DNA of 64,000 nucleotides from NCBI RefSeq assembly GCF_004799755.1, contig NZ_SLUB01000012.1, positions 1 through 64,000 of the forward strand, written 5' to 3'. This document shows positions 33,031-42,248 of this stretch, piece after piece. Below the pieces are notes generated by a model. The model was not told the DNA's origin. It was given only the letters and a program-made list of their open reading frames with translations, and did no database searches. The position numbers and the translations under genes are program-made. The stretch comes from Bacillus timonensis (GTDB taxonomy: Bacteria > Bacillota > Bacilli > Bacillales > Bacillaceae_L). How positions within the stretch are numbered: position 1 is the stretch's first letter; each line of letters begins with the position of its first letter.

Positions 33031-34220
33031 AAATGCTCCGAACTTTTATGCTCCTTCTTGTATTTACTCTTTTTTTAACAGGATGCTGGGATAGGTACGA
33101 ACTCGAGGAACGTGCAAATATACTGGCACTTGCGATTGATCTAGCTGATGGAGATTATCAAGGAGAAGTTACACATCGTGATGGGGACTTTCCAAGAGAT
33201 GAGAAGGATATTTTATATAAGGTGACTGCTCAAGTAGCATTACCTGGAAAAATAAAGCTTGGTCCTGAAGGTGGAGGAGGACAGGGATCTGAGAAAACAG
33301 CTTGGTTACTAGAAACATACGGTCATACGATAAAGGATGCCATGTCCAATCTCCAGCAACAGCTTGCTGAAAAGTTATATCTGGGTCATCTACAGATTAT
33401 TGTAGTTTCTGATGAAATTGCAAAGAAAGATATAACCGATATAAGCGAATATTTAAAACGTAATTATGAGGTTCGACGAACAGCCTGGATGGCTATTAAT
33501 AAAAAGGATGCAGCAAAAGTATTGAGAACAGCTCCTCCACTTGAAACAGTACCTGCACTTTATTTAGGAGATACACTCGATAATGCGGTTCGGTTTGGTA
33601 AGCTACCAAGGGAGTATCTCGGGAACTTTTGGATCGATTTATCAGATAAAGGAATTGACCCAGTTCTGCCAGGGATAAAGGTCATTAACAATGATCGAAT
33701 CATGGTAGATGGAATCGCCTATTTTCGAGGGGGGAAAATGGTAGGTCTAGCGTCCCCGATAGAAATAGGTGCATTTATGGATTTGAAAGAAAAAGCCTCT
33801 GGCGGATACCCTATTAGTGTGTCGCTAGGTGATGAAAGTGTTATAGTAATTCAAACTCAAGAACGAAACTCTAAAATAAAAGTGGATGTGAAAAACGGAA
33901 CACCTAGTGCAACGATTCATGTTGAAATAGAGGCAAGCATTGAGGAAGCCATTGGCGTAACTGTGAACGGTGGCAAAATCAAGGAAATCGAAAAAGCAGC
34001 CAGTAATAAAATGGAGGAAGTCAGTAGTGAGTTTATCAATCGGCTCCAGGAGCAGGGGGCCGATGTTCTTGGCCTAGGCGCTCGAATCCGAGCTAAATTC
34101 GGTACGTATTGGGACGAGGAAGTAAAAACCGATGAAAAATGGTCTGACATATACAAGGACATGGAGATAAAAGTGGCTTTCGACTATACAATCCGGCGGA
34201 CAGGGATTGATTGGGAGTAG
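33027..34220 (+). CDS. Spore germination lipoprotein, GerC subunit
   Basis: The C subunit, a lipoprotein of 397 aa. The signal peptide ends LFLTGC with lipidated C20, followed by WDRYELEERANILALAID, the family's N-terminal signature. The three-domain GerC body fills the rest and includes KTAWLLETYGHTIKDAM. It overlaps the B gene by four bases. Together the three genes make one receptor; a D subunit gene was not seen. Confidence 0.92.
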   Translation: MKMLRTFMLLLVFTLFLTGCWDRYELEERANILALAIDLADGDYQGEVTHRDGDFPRDEKDILYKVTAQVALPGKIKLGPEGGGGQGSEKTAWLLETYGHTIKDAMSNLQQQLAEKLYLGHLQIIVVSDEIAKKDITDISEYLKRNYEVRRTAWMAINKKDAAKVLRTAPPLETVPALYLGDTLDNAVRFGKLPREYLGNFWIDLSDKGIDPVLPGIKVINNDRIMVDGIAYFRGGKMVGLASPIEIGAFMDLKEKASGGYPISVSLGDESVIVIQTQERNSKIKVDVKNGTPSATIHVEIEASIEEAIGVTVNGGKIKEIEKAASNKMEEVSSEFINRLQEQGADVLGLGARIRAKFGTYWDEEVKTDEKWSDIYKDMEIKVAFDYTIRRTGIDWE

Positions 34221-34340
34221 AGAGAAATTACAACTACGTAGGATGAGAACGAGAACTTTAAAAAGCATAAACTTCCAATACATATTAGAGGAAATTTATG
34301 GGGATGGTATTTTTATAGTATTTCTTTTTGGAGGTAACAT

Positions 34341-35357
34341 ATGGAGGATAAGAAAACCCAGATAAGGTTAACTGCTGGTGAGATAGCGCAGCTTTGGGTG
34401 CAATATTTAAATGATAGTAGCAGCAAATGTGTCCTCGCATACTTCTTAGAAAAAGTGGAGGATGAGGAGATAAAACCGATCATTGAATTTGCTCTAGGAT
34501 TATCTACATCACACATAGAAATAATTGCTGCAATATTGACGGAGGAAAAACATGTAGTTCCTTATGGTTTTAAAATGGAAGAAGATGTTGATTTAACTGC
34601 TCCAAGATTATATTCTGACGGTTTTGTGCTGAGCTATGTACACCAGATGTCGAGGGTCGGTCTTACCCTATATGGAGCAGCTGTAGCAGCCTCTGTAAGA
34701 AGTGATATTAAAGCTTATTACATGGATTGCCTTAATGAAACAATGGAATTATATAAACGTTCCACGGATTTATTATTATCAAAAGGATTGTTTATACGAT
34801 CTCCCAGCCTTCCTAATTTAGAGAAAATTGAATTCGTAAAAAAGCAATGGTTTATGTTTGATGTTTTTGGAGAAAAAAGACCGTTAATTGCTGCGGAAGT
34901 AGATAATTTATTCGCGAATCTGCAAAGAAATGCTCTCGGAGTAGCCGTACTCACTGGATTTAGTCAGGTTGCACAGGATAAGAATGTAAAACAATTTTTT
35001 TTAAAAGGCTTAGAAATAGGAAACAAACACATTCAATTATTTAGAGGGAAGTTAGAGGAAAGTAAACTTCCTGTACCGATGGGCTGGGATTCAGAAATAA
35101 CAAACAGTACCTCGAAAACTTTTTCTGATAAACTGATGATGTTCATGACATCTGGATTGATTTCGATGAGTGTTGGATATTACGGTACAGCTGTCAGTCA
35201 GAGTCCTAGAGCGGATCTGGCTTCAATGTATAACAGACTATCCCTAGAGGTTCAATTGTATTCTGAGGATGGAGCAAATATTTTAATAAAAAATGGCTGG
35301 ATGGAACAGCCTCCAATGGTACCCAATCGTGACGAATTAATAAAAAAACAGAAATGA
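34341..35357 (+). CDS. DUF3231-family protein
   Basis: A soluble, mostly helical protein of 338 aa made of two similar halves (about 8-165 and 180-330), each with the DUF3231 pattern (LTAGEIAQLW...; the second half carries QRNALGVAVLTGF and KNVKQFF). The family has a ferritin-like four-helix layout and is associated with spores in Bacilli. GGAGG lies upstream of ATG 34341. It follows the germination operon after 120 bases, so a sporulation link is plausible. A terminator follows. Confidence 0.82.
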   Translation: MEDKKTQIRLTAGEIAQLWVQYLNDSSSKCVLAYFLEKVEDEEIKPIIEFALGLSTSHIEIIAAILTEEKHVVPYGFKMEEDVDLTAPRLYSDGFVLSYVHQMSRVGLTLYGAAVAASVRSDIKAYYMDCLNETMELYKRSTDLLLSKGLFIRSPSLPNLEKIEFVKKQWFMFDVFGEKRPLIAAEVDNLFANLQRNALGVAVLTGFSQVAQDKNVKQFFLKGLEIGNKHIQLFRGKLEESKLPVPMGWDSEITNSTSKTFSDKLMMFMTSGLISMSVGYYGTAVSQSPRADLASMYNRLSLEVQLYSEDGANILIKNGWMEQPPMVPNRDELIKKQK

Positions 35358-35370
35358 TAATCGTTCAGAC

Positions 35371-35408
35371 TCAAGTCCTTCCGCCATAAGCGGAATGGGC
35401 TTGTTTAA
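35371..35408 (+). terminator. Rho-independent terminator
   Basis: CAAGTCC..CCGC and GCGG..GGGCTTG form an interrupted stem, followed by TTTAAT. The gap 35409-35558 shows nothing else. Confidence 0.6.
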
Positions 35409-35558
35409 TATTATTACATCATGCTTTATAACACATATCATACTGGTCAAATTGGATGCGGGGTACTCAGTCATCAATTAAGTAAATGACAGGTTTATGT
35501 TACAAGGGAATAAGTATCTGTAAAAATTGCTCTTAAAAGGTTTTTTTATTTTGTTTTT

Positions 35559-35596
35559 AATATTCCTTGACAGGAATATTCCGTTTGGGGTATATT
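35559..35596 (+). promoter_or_regulatory. Promoter with palindromic operator upstream of the ArsR-type gene
   Basis: TTGACA (35567-35572), an 18-base spacer and TATATT (35591-35596) form a promoter. The -35 is the exact centre of AATATTCC-TTGACA-GGAATATT (35559-35580), with a second overlapping palindrome GGAATATTCC (35573-35582). Repressor binding here would block polymerase. The likely ligand-responsive repressor is the ArsR-type protein encoded about 100 bases downstream. The leader also contains a short GGCTT/AAGCC hairpin near 35622-35640. Confidence 0.7.
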
Positions 35597-35696
35597 CTAA
35601 TTAAGATAGATATTACATGATAGGCTTTATATCTGAAGCCTGGGAATGAAACAAGATAATGGGTTTATAAAAGCAAAAGTTGGGAGATGATTCAAC

Positions 35697-36023
35697 ATGA
35701 ACCCACAAACCTTCAGTGCCCTGGCTGAGCCCAACCGCCTTGATATCGTTGACCTACTACTAGAAGGACCACTTCCGGTGGGCGAAATAGCCGAAAAGTT
35801 AGAATTAAAGCAACCGCAAACCTCCAAACATCTTCGCGTGCTCTGTGACGCTGGGTTAGTTGAAGTTCAGCCAATAGCTAATCGCCGAATTTATAGGATA
35901 AAACCAGAACCGTTTCAAGAGCTAGATAAATGGTTGAACTCCTACAGGCGATTGTGGGAAGACAGGATGGATAGGTTGGACGATTATCTAAATGTATTGC
36001 AGGGCAAAAAGACATTGAATTAA
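35697..36023 (+). CDS. ArsR-type winged-helix regulator
   Basis: A 108-aa HTH regulator. FSALAEPNRLDIVDLLLEGP and VGEIAEKLELKQPQTSKHLR, then VEVQPIANRRIYRIKPEPF, are the standard ArsR-type elements. The segment LDKWLNSYRRLWEDRMDRLD is typical of ArsR proteins that pair with AHSA1/SRPBCC proteins. No metal-binding cysteine pair is present in the recognition helix. It heads a four-gene run (ArsR, VOC, SRPBCC, VOC) and probably represses it from the palindrome at 35559-35582. Confidence 0.88.
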   Translation: MNPQTFSALAEPNRLDIVDLLLEGPLPVGEIAEKLELKQPQTSKHLRVLCDAGLVEVQPIANRRIYRIKPEPFQELDKWLNSYRRLWEDRMDRLDDYLNVLQGKKTLN

Positions 36024-36053
36024 CGAAAAAAATTTAATAAGGAGTGAAAATGA

Positions 36054-36431
36054 ATGATTCGTAATTTAGGTCAAGTGATGTTGTACGTCGAGAATCAAGA
36101 TCAAGCACGTGATTTTTGGACGGAAAAAGCAGGGTTTAAGGTAGTGGCAGAAGAGGATAACGGTCAAGGTATGAGATGGATTGAAGTAGCCCCTGAAAAT
36201 GCGGAAACAAGTATCGTCATTCACAATAAAGACTTCATTGCTCAAATGGAACCGGAATTAAACTTAGGTACCCCCTCTTTGATGTTCTTTACTGACGATG
36301 TCGAACAATTATATTCGAACTTAAAAAGTAAAAATGTCAAAGTCGGAGATATTGTTGATATGCCTTCTGGAAAAGTATTTAATTTTGCCGACGATGAGGA
36401 TCATTACTTTGCCGTTATGGAAAGGAATTAA
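36054..36431 (+). CDS. VOC-family protein
   Basis: A 125-aa glyoxalase-fold protein (NLGQVMLYVENQDQARDFW; later FFTDDVEQLYSNLKSKNVKVG and DEDHYFAVMERN). The usual first histidine is replaced by glutamine in LGQVML, so metal binding may be altered. AAGGAG lies upstream of ATG 36054. Its C-terminal 35 residues closely match a broken copy at 47424-47532, showing a past duplication. It is part of the ArsR-headed cluster. Confidence 0.82.
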   Translation: MIRNLGQVMLYVENQDQARDFWTEKAGFKVVAEEDNGQGMRWIEVAPENAETSIVIHNKDFIAQMEPELNLGTPSLMFFTDDVEQLYSNLKSKNVKVGDIVDMPSGKVFNFADDEDHYFAVMERN

Positions 36432-36504
36432 ACACTGGATAACAACAGACTGATGATCTAGCTCTAAGTAATTCAAATACTACTTAATTGGGGGAAAGTT
36501 GATA

Positions 36505-37020
36505 ATGTCAAAAAATGAAATGATTACAAGAGTAGAGAACGATCGGGTACTAATTCTAGAACGCATATTCAATGCACCGCGAGACCTCGTGTTCACTATG
36601 TTTAAAGAGCCTGAGCATCTCAAAAATTGGTGGGGACCAAAAGGCTGGGAACTTCCGGTTTGTACTGTTGACTTCCGACCAGGGGGTATTTGGCACTATT
36701 GCATGAAATGTGTTGACCGGAATCAAGGACAATTTTATGGAATGGAATCCTGGGGGAAAGGAATTTACAAGGCTATTGTTGTACCGGAGTTAATTATGTA
36801 TACAGATTATTTCTCGGATGTTGAAGGCAATATTGATGAGAAATTGCCTTCAACTGAGGTCACGTTGGAATTCATCGAAATGGACGGTAAGACGAAACTA
36901 GTTAATCGGGGAGAATATATTTCTGCTGATGCGCTCAAGACCGTTATGGATATGGGTATGGAACAAGGTATCGCCGAAACCTGGAACCGTCTAGAAGAAT
37001 ATCTAAGTCAAATAAGGTAA
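36505..37020 (+). CDS. SRPBCC/AHSA1-family protein
   Basis: A 171-aa START/Bet v1-like protein. RIFNAPRDLVFTMFKEPEHL followed by NWWGPKGW and DFRPGGIWHYCMKC is the AHSA1 pattern. The C-terminus (GMEQGIAETWNRLEEYL) is equally typical. Such proteins bind hydrophobic ligands in a deep cavity and often follow ArsR-type regulators. ATG 36505 is used, since the TTG at 36499 lies too near the GGGGGAAA site. Confidence 0.85.
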   Translation: MSKNEMITRVENDRVLILERIFNAPRDLVFTMFKEPEHLKNWWGPKGWELPVCTVDFRPGGIWHYCMKCVDRNQGQFYGMESWGKGIYKAIVVPELIMYTDYFSDVEGNIDEKLPSTEVTLEFIEMDGKTKLVNRGEYISADALKTVMDMGMEQGIAETWNRLEEYLSQIR

Positions 37021-37056
37021 GAATGATAGTTTTTAAAAGAAAGGAAGATGGATAGT

Positions 37057-37452
37057 ATGGGAGTTCAAAACATTTTTGTAAATTTGCCAGTTAAAAATCT
37101 GGAAAAGACAATGGAGTTTTTTTCAAAATTAGGTTTTGAGTTTAATCCCCAGTTCACTAATGAATCGGCCACTTGTATGGTTATTGGAAAAAGTTTGTAT
37201 GCCATGCTTTTAGTAGAGGATTATTTTAAATCTTTTACAAAAAAGGACATTCCAGATACGACCAAAAGCGCAGAAGCTATTATCGCTTTGTCTGTTGAAA
37301 GCAGGGAAGAAGTGGATGAACTTACGGAAAAGGCATTGACAGCGGGCGCAAAGCCTACAAGTGAACCCCAGGACCACGGCTTCATGTACTCACGGAGCTT
37401 CGCCGACCTTGACGGTCATTTATGGGAAGTATTTTTCATGGATAACGTATAA
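37057..37452 (+). CDS. VOC-family protein (GLOD-type lactoylglutathione lyase-like)
   Basis: A protein of about 131 aa with IFVNLPVKNLEKTMEFFSKL at the N-terminus and DHGFMYSRSFADLDGHLWEV at the C-terminus. This is the short VOC branch often annotated as YcnE/lactoylglutathione lyase-like without proof. ATG 37057 is preferred for spacing from AAAGGAAG; ATG 37048 is possible. It is the last gene of the ArsR-headed cluster. Confidence 0.8.
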   Translation: MGVQNIFVNLPVKNLEKTMEFFSKLGFEFNPQFTNESATCMVIGKSLYAMLLVEDYFKSFTKKDIPDTTKSAEAIIALSVESREEVDELTEKALTAGAKPTSEPQDHGFMYSRSFADLDGHLWEVFFMDNV

Positions 37453-37555
37453 TCTCAAACATATTAAAAAAGGCTTTTCCTCTTGACTATTTGTCCATTC
37501 TTTTCAATCATCCCTGAATAAACTATTAATATATTAGGAACAGGAGGTGATTTTA

Positions 37556-38029
37556 ATGGAAAGAAGAGGAGTTTCACGTAATACTTTTTCATATTCAAAT
37601 AATAATGACACTTCTGTATCTCGTGGTGAAGTCAGGGGGAAAAGTACATCAACATGCCAACAACTCGCTGATATTATAGGGGGTGTGGTTATTACAGCAG
37701 CTCCAGTTTGTGTAGTTCAACGCCTTCGTGATATTAATGCAACGATTTTGAGACTTCAAACTCAATCACCTTTAGCCCTTCCTTTTGCCCTTTCGTTTGA
37801 AAGTAACGGTTTGAATTTAGGAGAATCGGTAGTTCTTCAAAGAGAAATTAACCCATTCATGAGAGAATTACAAAAAAGAGGATTAATAGTAACTGCCGTT
37901 CATAACCACTGGCTATTTGATGAACCAAGATTAATGTATATGCACTGGGAAAATGCTGGAGATGACCCGTTTGATTTTGCGACAAAAAGCTTTGAGGCAG
38001 CAAAAGCAGCAAGGCTATTTAAAAGATAA
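37556..38029 (+). CDS. DUF1259 (LppY/LpqO-like) protein
   Basis: A 157-aa protein. CQQLADIIGG, FALSFESNGLNLGESVVLQR and the C-terminal VTAVHNHWLFDEPRLMYMHW match DUF1259, a family of secreted or coat-associated proteins in Gram-positives. No signal peptide is visible here. ATG 37556 has AGGAGGTGAT upstream, an excellent site, so the in-frame GTG at 37547 is rejected. The histidines in HNHW and MHW may bind metal. Function unknown. Confidence 0.8.
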   Translation: MERRGVSRNTFSYSNNNDTSVSRGEVRGKSTSTCQQLADIIGGVVITAAPVCVVQRLRDINATILRLQTQSPLALPFALSFESNGLNLGESVVLQREINPFMRELQKRGLIVTAVHNHWLFDEPRLMYMHWENAGDDPFDFATKSFEAAKAARLFKR

Positions 38030-38243
38030 GTTGATTATTTTGATTTGAATCGTTGTTGGTTGGGTGGCGAGGCCTTAAAAAAGGCATCGTCTTTTTTCTT
38101 TTGAATACAAAGTTTTTCAAATCTAAAGATCATAATTAATCAATGGTAGATGGAATTAATTTAGTAGAAATCAACATAGTCCAATGTTTTTGGGGAATAA
38201 TAAATGTTGAAAAAGGAATAAAAAGGATAAAGTGAGGAGCTTT

Positions 38244-38978
38244 ATGAAAAAAGTCGCGATGTCTTTCTTCTGTATTTTTATAGTCATTCTTCCGTCACAA
38301 GTCTTTGCACAACCTAAAGTACCTATTTTAATCTATCATTCAATTGAAGAATATAAAGGACTAGGCTCTGGGGAGTTATATGTAACACCCAAGAATTTCG
38401 AAAAACAAATGATTTATTTAAGAGACCATGGCTTCACATTATTAACCTTTGATCGATGGCAAGACATTGATAAAGTAAACAAGCCCATTTTCATTACTTT
38501 TGATGATGGGTACAAAAACAATCTGAATGCCTTTGGTATCTTTCAAAAGCTGAAAAACGAACATTTTAAACCAACTGGTACGATTTTTGTTATTTCTGAC
38601 TTTATCGGTCGCTCCAACCGATTATCAAAATCGGATTTAAAAATGATGGCTGATTCAGGGATCATCTCTATCCAGTCTCATACTGCTACCCACCCTGATT
38701 TGACGAAAATAAAAGATTATGAATATGAACTGAAAGCGTCTAGAGATAAAATTCAAAAAGTAACGGGCAAACCGGTTATTGCACTCGCGTATCCATACGG
38801 AAATTTCAATAATAAGGTCGTAGCAGAAACGAAAAAATACTATTTGTTTGGAATTACGACAACTCCTGAACTATTTTCAGAGAAAGGCATAAAAGACGAA
38901 GTCTATCTTTTACCACGGATCTATATTACGTATTCAACCACTCTCGATGAGTTTGCAAAGAAAGTTGAAGGAAAGTGA
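38244..38978 (+). CDS. Secreted polysaccharide deacetylase
   Basis: A carbohydrate esterase family 4 enzyme of 244 aa that removes N-acetyl groups from a cell-wall or exopolysaccharide glycan. A signal peptide (1-22, ending QVFA) is followed by the NodB domain: FITFDDGY (D87, D88), SHTATHPDL (metal histidines near 136 and 140) and LAYPYGNFN. The N-terminal VPILIYHSIEE is typical of the PgaB/IcaB-like branch. ATG 38244 has GAGGAG upstream. It is probably monocistronic. Confidence 0.88.
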   Translation: MKKVAMSFFCIFIVILPSQVFAQPKVPILIYHSIEEYKGLGSGELYVTPKNFEKQMIYLRDHGFTLLTFDRWQDIDKVNKPIFITFDDGYKNNLNAFGIFQKLKNEHFKPTGTIFVISDFIGRSNRLSKSDLKMMADSGIISIQSHTATHPDLTKIKDYEYELKASRDKIQKVTGKPVIALAYPYGNFNNKVVAETKKYYLFGITTTPELFSEKGIKDEVYLLPRIYITYSTTLDEFAKKVEGK

Positions 38979-39255
38979 AGGCGATTACGATACCAAGTAA
39001 TCGTTTTTTTCTTTTTGATTCAATAAGATGGAGTAAGGTCACCATCAATTCGGGTTACATTTTTGTCACATTGAGAATAAATAAGTGACTCTTCTACGAA
39101 TCTATTTAATAATAATTATAGAATAAAGGTATAAGGTGCCTACAACTCTTGTTATTGTTCCGATCAAATTGCCTCTAATGGTTTACTTGTATTTTTGTTA
39201 ACTGAATCACCAATACGAGTGCAAGATATGATAAAAATCTCTAAAATGGGGTGAT

Positions 39256-39684
39256 ATGTTGTTAGTAACAGGTCTTAATCATCTTTTATTTTCTGTATCA
39301 AATTTAGACGATTCAATTGAATTTTACAAAAATGTTTTCGATGCAAAGTTGTTAGTTAAGGGAAAGAGCACCGCCTATTTTGATTTAAATGGGATATGGC
39401 TCGCCCTTAATGTGGAAAAAGATATTCCGAGGAATGAAATTAGCCAATCATATACACATATTGCTTTTACAATAGAAGAAAAAGATTTTGATAAGATGTA
39501 CCATAAACTAAAGAAATTGAATGTAAACATTCTACCAGGTCGTACAAGGGACGAAAGAGATAAAAAGTCAATTTACTTTACCGACCCTGACGGACATAAG
39601 TTTGAATTTCATACAGGTACTTTAAAAGACAGGCTAGATTATTACAAAGCAGAAAAGTTACATATGGAGTTTTATAATGAGTGA
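39256..39684 (+). CDS. fosB: Metallothiol transferase FosB (fosfomycin resistance)
   Basis: A VOC-fold enzyme of 142 aa that adds bacillithiol (or cysteine) to fosfomycin using a divalent metal. [59 protein letters not shown] and [15 protein letters not shown] match FosB along its whole length. Metal ligands are the histidines in LNHL and YTHI and a glutamate in KFEF. ATG 39256 has GGGGTGAT upstream. A 36-aa membrane peptide overlaps its end. Confidence 0.92.
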   Translation: MLLVTGLNHLLFSVSNLDDSIEFYKNVFDAKLLVKGKSTAYFDLNGIWLALNVEKDIPRNEISQSYTHIAFTIEEKDFDKMYHKLKKLNVNILPGRTRDERDKKSIYFTDPDGHKFEFHTGTLKDRLDYYKAEKLHMEFYNE

Positions 39685-39787
39685 TTTCCGGAGATGGTTT
39701 ATGGGAATTATGAAGAACGGAAAACTAGTGTATTTCACCAATTATTGTTTCATTGTTGGGGCATTGCTGCTGCTCATTTTCTTTTAA
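39677..39787 (+). CDS. 36-aa membrane micro-protein overlapping fosB
   Basis: ATG 39677 lies eight bases inside the fosB 3' end in another frame, with TGGAG about eight bases upstream. The product [20 protein letters not shown] then [16 protein letters not shown] is a basic head with one membrane helix ending at the C-terminus. The overlap suggests coupled translation. No known family; a competing frame in the same stretch (39694-39876) runs through the terminator and into the next gene and is rejected. Confidence 0.5.
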   Translation: MSDFRRWFMGIMKNGKLVYFTNYCFIVGALLLLIFF

Positions 39788-39822
39788 AAAGTACAAAAGC
39801 AGGTGTTAAAATAACACCTGCT
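39786..39822 (-). terminator. Terminator of the sugar dehydrogenase-like gene
   Basis: AGCAGGTGTTA (39798-39808) and TAACACCTGCT (39812-39822) pair perfectly. On the minus strand a T-rich tract (TTTGTACTTTTT) follows, so it mainly terminates the minus-strand gene. It may also stop fosB transcripts. Confidence 0.75.
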
Positions 39823-39835
39823 AAAAGTAAACAAA

Positions 39836-41260
39836 TCATGGAATTACCTCAAATACAGTACCTTGGTTTAAATTAGTCACATTCATTGAGCCATAAACGC
39901 CTAAAAATAGTCTAGTTTGGTCTAGATTCGTTCCCAGGCTTACGTAATAGGCGGATTGTGGTCCAAAATCATAATCGGTCTCGATCACTTGAAAATCACT
40001 TAGTTTACAATCTGGTCTTACCGTCGTAAAAGCTAAAGCACCTCTTACCGGGGACAGTGATTCCTCTTTCCGGGCAATGTCAGTAAACACCACACTTCCC
40101 GTTAAAGCGGGGATTCCTGTTCCCATATATGGTTGGACACCAGTAAGCGCCGTTCCTTCAAACTTATCGGAGCGAGGATCTTTATGAAAATAACTAGTTA
40201 ATGGCTGAATCCGCCTCACTGAAGTCTGAATGGCTTCATTGTAATACGCAATCACCTTTTCATCCAATTGTGGATTTGCAGTGCAACCGCTAATCGTCGA
40301 AGTTGGAAAAGAACCTTCCCACCCTCGCCACCCAAAATTTATAAATCCATTTTGGTTAGTCGGACCGCCCCCGTGTCCCACAATCTGTGTAACTGGGATT
40401 GGTTTGTATTGAACAAATGAAAAAATGGATTCAACTAAATCCTGTCCGACATTTCCCACATATTTAATATATTGATTGTGATACCTTTGAAACGAAATCC
40501 CTGGTATGTTGCGAACGCCTTTGGCAATGACCGTAAGTGTTTCTTGAATAGGTATCGGTAGTTCATTAAAACGTGTAACGACTGGTGGATTAGCGATAGA
40601 GGTTTGTTTCTCAACATCTATTTCAATGATTTTACCCGCGATTTCCATTTCATCCTGACTTAAATTAAATGGATCATAGCCTGCCCCACCATCTCCTGTT
40701 GTTAAAACAAGCTTTCCCGTTTCAGGTGAAAAGTTTAAGCTGTTTACTCCATTATGATTAAAAAATGGCCTTCTTAAGTTGAGTAATGTCCGTCGTTTTT
40801 GAGGTTGACCATTTGATTGAAACATCCATTCTTCAACTGTATCAATATGATCATATTGGGTATCTCTATTTGTCCACCTTAGGTTTAACGTTTTAGGGTC
40901 GCACGGGTTAGGTTTAAAAGATTCAGAAAGAGCACCTGGACCTTGTGTGCCAACCACTGAATAATGAAGATAAAACAAACCGTTAATATGAAAACCGGGA
41001 TGAAATGCTAGTCCTAGTAAACCTCGCTCATCATATCCACGGCCAGAAACACCGGGTTCAGAAGAACCCAGTTTTAGAATGCGGGAGCGAATATCTAAAA
41101 AAAGTCTAATTTCACCGTTTCCTATGTAAAAGATCTCTCCAACCTGTGTTGCAATAAATAATCTTTCAGTGAAGTCACCTGGGAGTACAGTCGTTTTTAT
41201 AACAGTGGGTAAATTGATCTTATTCACTATGGGACGTAAACGCACCTTAACTTTTCTCAT
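39836..41260 (-). CDS. Glucose/sorbosone dehydrogenase-like (GSDH) beta-propeller protein
   Basis: A 474-aa six-bladed beta-propeller of the PQQ-dependent sugar dehydrogenase superfamily. RLFIATQVGEIFYI, DERGLLGLAFHPGF, NHNGVNSLNFSPETGKLVLT and GYDPFNLSQDEMEIAGKIIE are the family blocks. No export signal is visible at the N-terminus, unusual for a PQQ enzyme. Whether it binds PQQ is unknown; Bacillus rarely makes this cofactor. The reference frame starts at ATG 41260 after a weak AGGGG. Confidence 0.82.
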   Translation of the reverse strand: MRKVKVRLRPIVNKINLPTVIKTTVLPGDFTERLFIATQVGEIFYIGNGEIRLFLDIRSRILKLGSSEPGVSGRGYDERGLLGLAFHPGFHINGLFYLHYSVVGTQGPGALSESFKPNPCDPKTLNLRWTNRDTQYDHIDTVEEWMFQSNGQPQKRRTLLNLRRPFFNHNGVNSLNFSPETGKLVLTTGDGGAGYDPFNLSQDEMEIAGKIIEIDVEKQTSIANPPVVTRFNELPIPIQETLTVIAKGVRNIPGISFQRYHNQYIKYVGNVGQDLVESIFSFVQYKPIPVTQIVGHGGGPTNQNGFINFGWRGWEGSFPTSTISGCTANPQLDEKVIAYYNEAIQTSVRRIQPLTSYFHKDPRSDKFEGTALTGVQPYMGTGIPALTGSVVFTDIARKEESLSPVRGALAFTTVRPDCKLSDFQVIETDYDFGPQSAYYVSLGTNLDQTRLFLGVYGSMNVTNLNQGTVFEVIP

Positions 41261-41459
41261 CGAACTTTACACCCCTTCTCGTTGTTTTCTTGTATCAGAA
41301 TATGATTAGGAAGGTTCTAATAGTACCAATTAGCGGTGAAGAATCTTAAAGGCTCGGTAAGACGGGGAATGTCCTGAAAAAAGGACAACTTCTCTTTATT
41401 TAATTTCTGGCATAATCCTCTTTTAACCTGCATTTACCTATTATGTATGGGGGTGTACG

Positions 41460-42032
41460 ATGAGGTTATTTTTCAAGAAAGTAACATCTAGTGTCTGGGG
41501 AGAGGAACTAAATCCATCAATGGATAGGTATTCTAAGACAACGCGGATTGTTATGGGTGCCTTATTAGGATCAATAGCTGTAATTTTTCAATCGGCAGGG
41601 ATTTTTACGGGGATTGGTTACATCATGAGTATGATGAGCACTGGGCCTTTAGTGCTTGCTAGCCTTATGTCACTAAGAATAGGTGTGATGACTTACTTCG
41701 TAACGATCTTTCTATTAACACTTCTCCAGCCGAGTGAGCTATTGGTGTTCATGTTTACGACAGGTTTATTAGGACTCAGCTTAGGCATTGGTCTGAAGTA
41801 TTTAAAGAAAAGCAAATTGATTATTCTATTTGCGGGAGCATGTTTGACACTTGGAATAAGTATTTTATTATATGTATTAAAATTTCCAATACTGGGACCA
41901 TCAGTAACATCGCATTTTAATAGTATGGTTGTTCTAGGGACATTTGCCTTTTCTTTATTATATTGCTGGATATGGAAAGTAGTGAGTATCTATGTTTTTA
42001 AAGTCCTCCATCCATTTTTTTTAAGAAGATAG
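41460..42032 (+). CDS. Multi-helix membrane protein, 190 aa
   Basis: A protein with about six helices after a basic N-terminus (MRLFFKKVTSSVWGEELN). The layout (GALLGSIAVIFQSAGIFTGI, GPLVLASLMSLRIGVMTY) resembles small ECF-type or YybS-like membrane proteins but I cannot place it firmly. No partner gene is adjacent. The start follows GGGGGTG. Confidence 0.65.
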   Translation: MRLFFKKVTSSVWGEELNPSMDRYSKTTRIVMGALLGSIAVIFQSAGIFTGIGYIMSMMSTGPLVLASLMSLRIGVMTYFVTIFLLTLLQPSELLVFMFTTGLLGLSLGIGLKYLKKSKLIILFAGACLTLGISILLYVLKFPILGPSVTSHFNSMVVLGTFAFSLLYCWIWKVVSIYVFKVLHPFFLRR

Positions 42033-42248
42033 TGGAGGGATAACTATATAAGCAAAAGTAAAATTCTACAACTAAAGAGTTAGAAGTCTAGAGATCATTC
42101 ATAAGATGGTCTTTATTTTTTTGGAGAAATTATTGGAAAATTATGTTAAAATTAATTTAAAAGCTCCTAAGCTCCAGTAGCTAAAATGTAGGTGTTTTAA
42201 CATTGGAACGATCAAAATTTTCAGAAGATGGTGGAAAGGAATTTATCA

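Noticed and set aside
39694-39876. A 60-codon plus-strand frame
   Set aside because: It runs through a perfect terminator palindrome into the convergent gene; the overlapping 36-aa frame has the better start signal.
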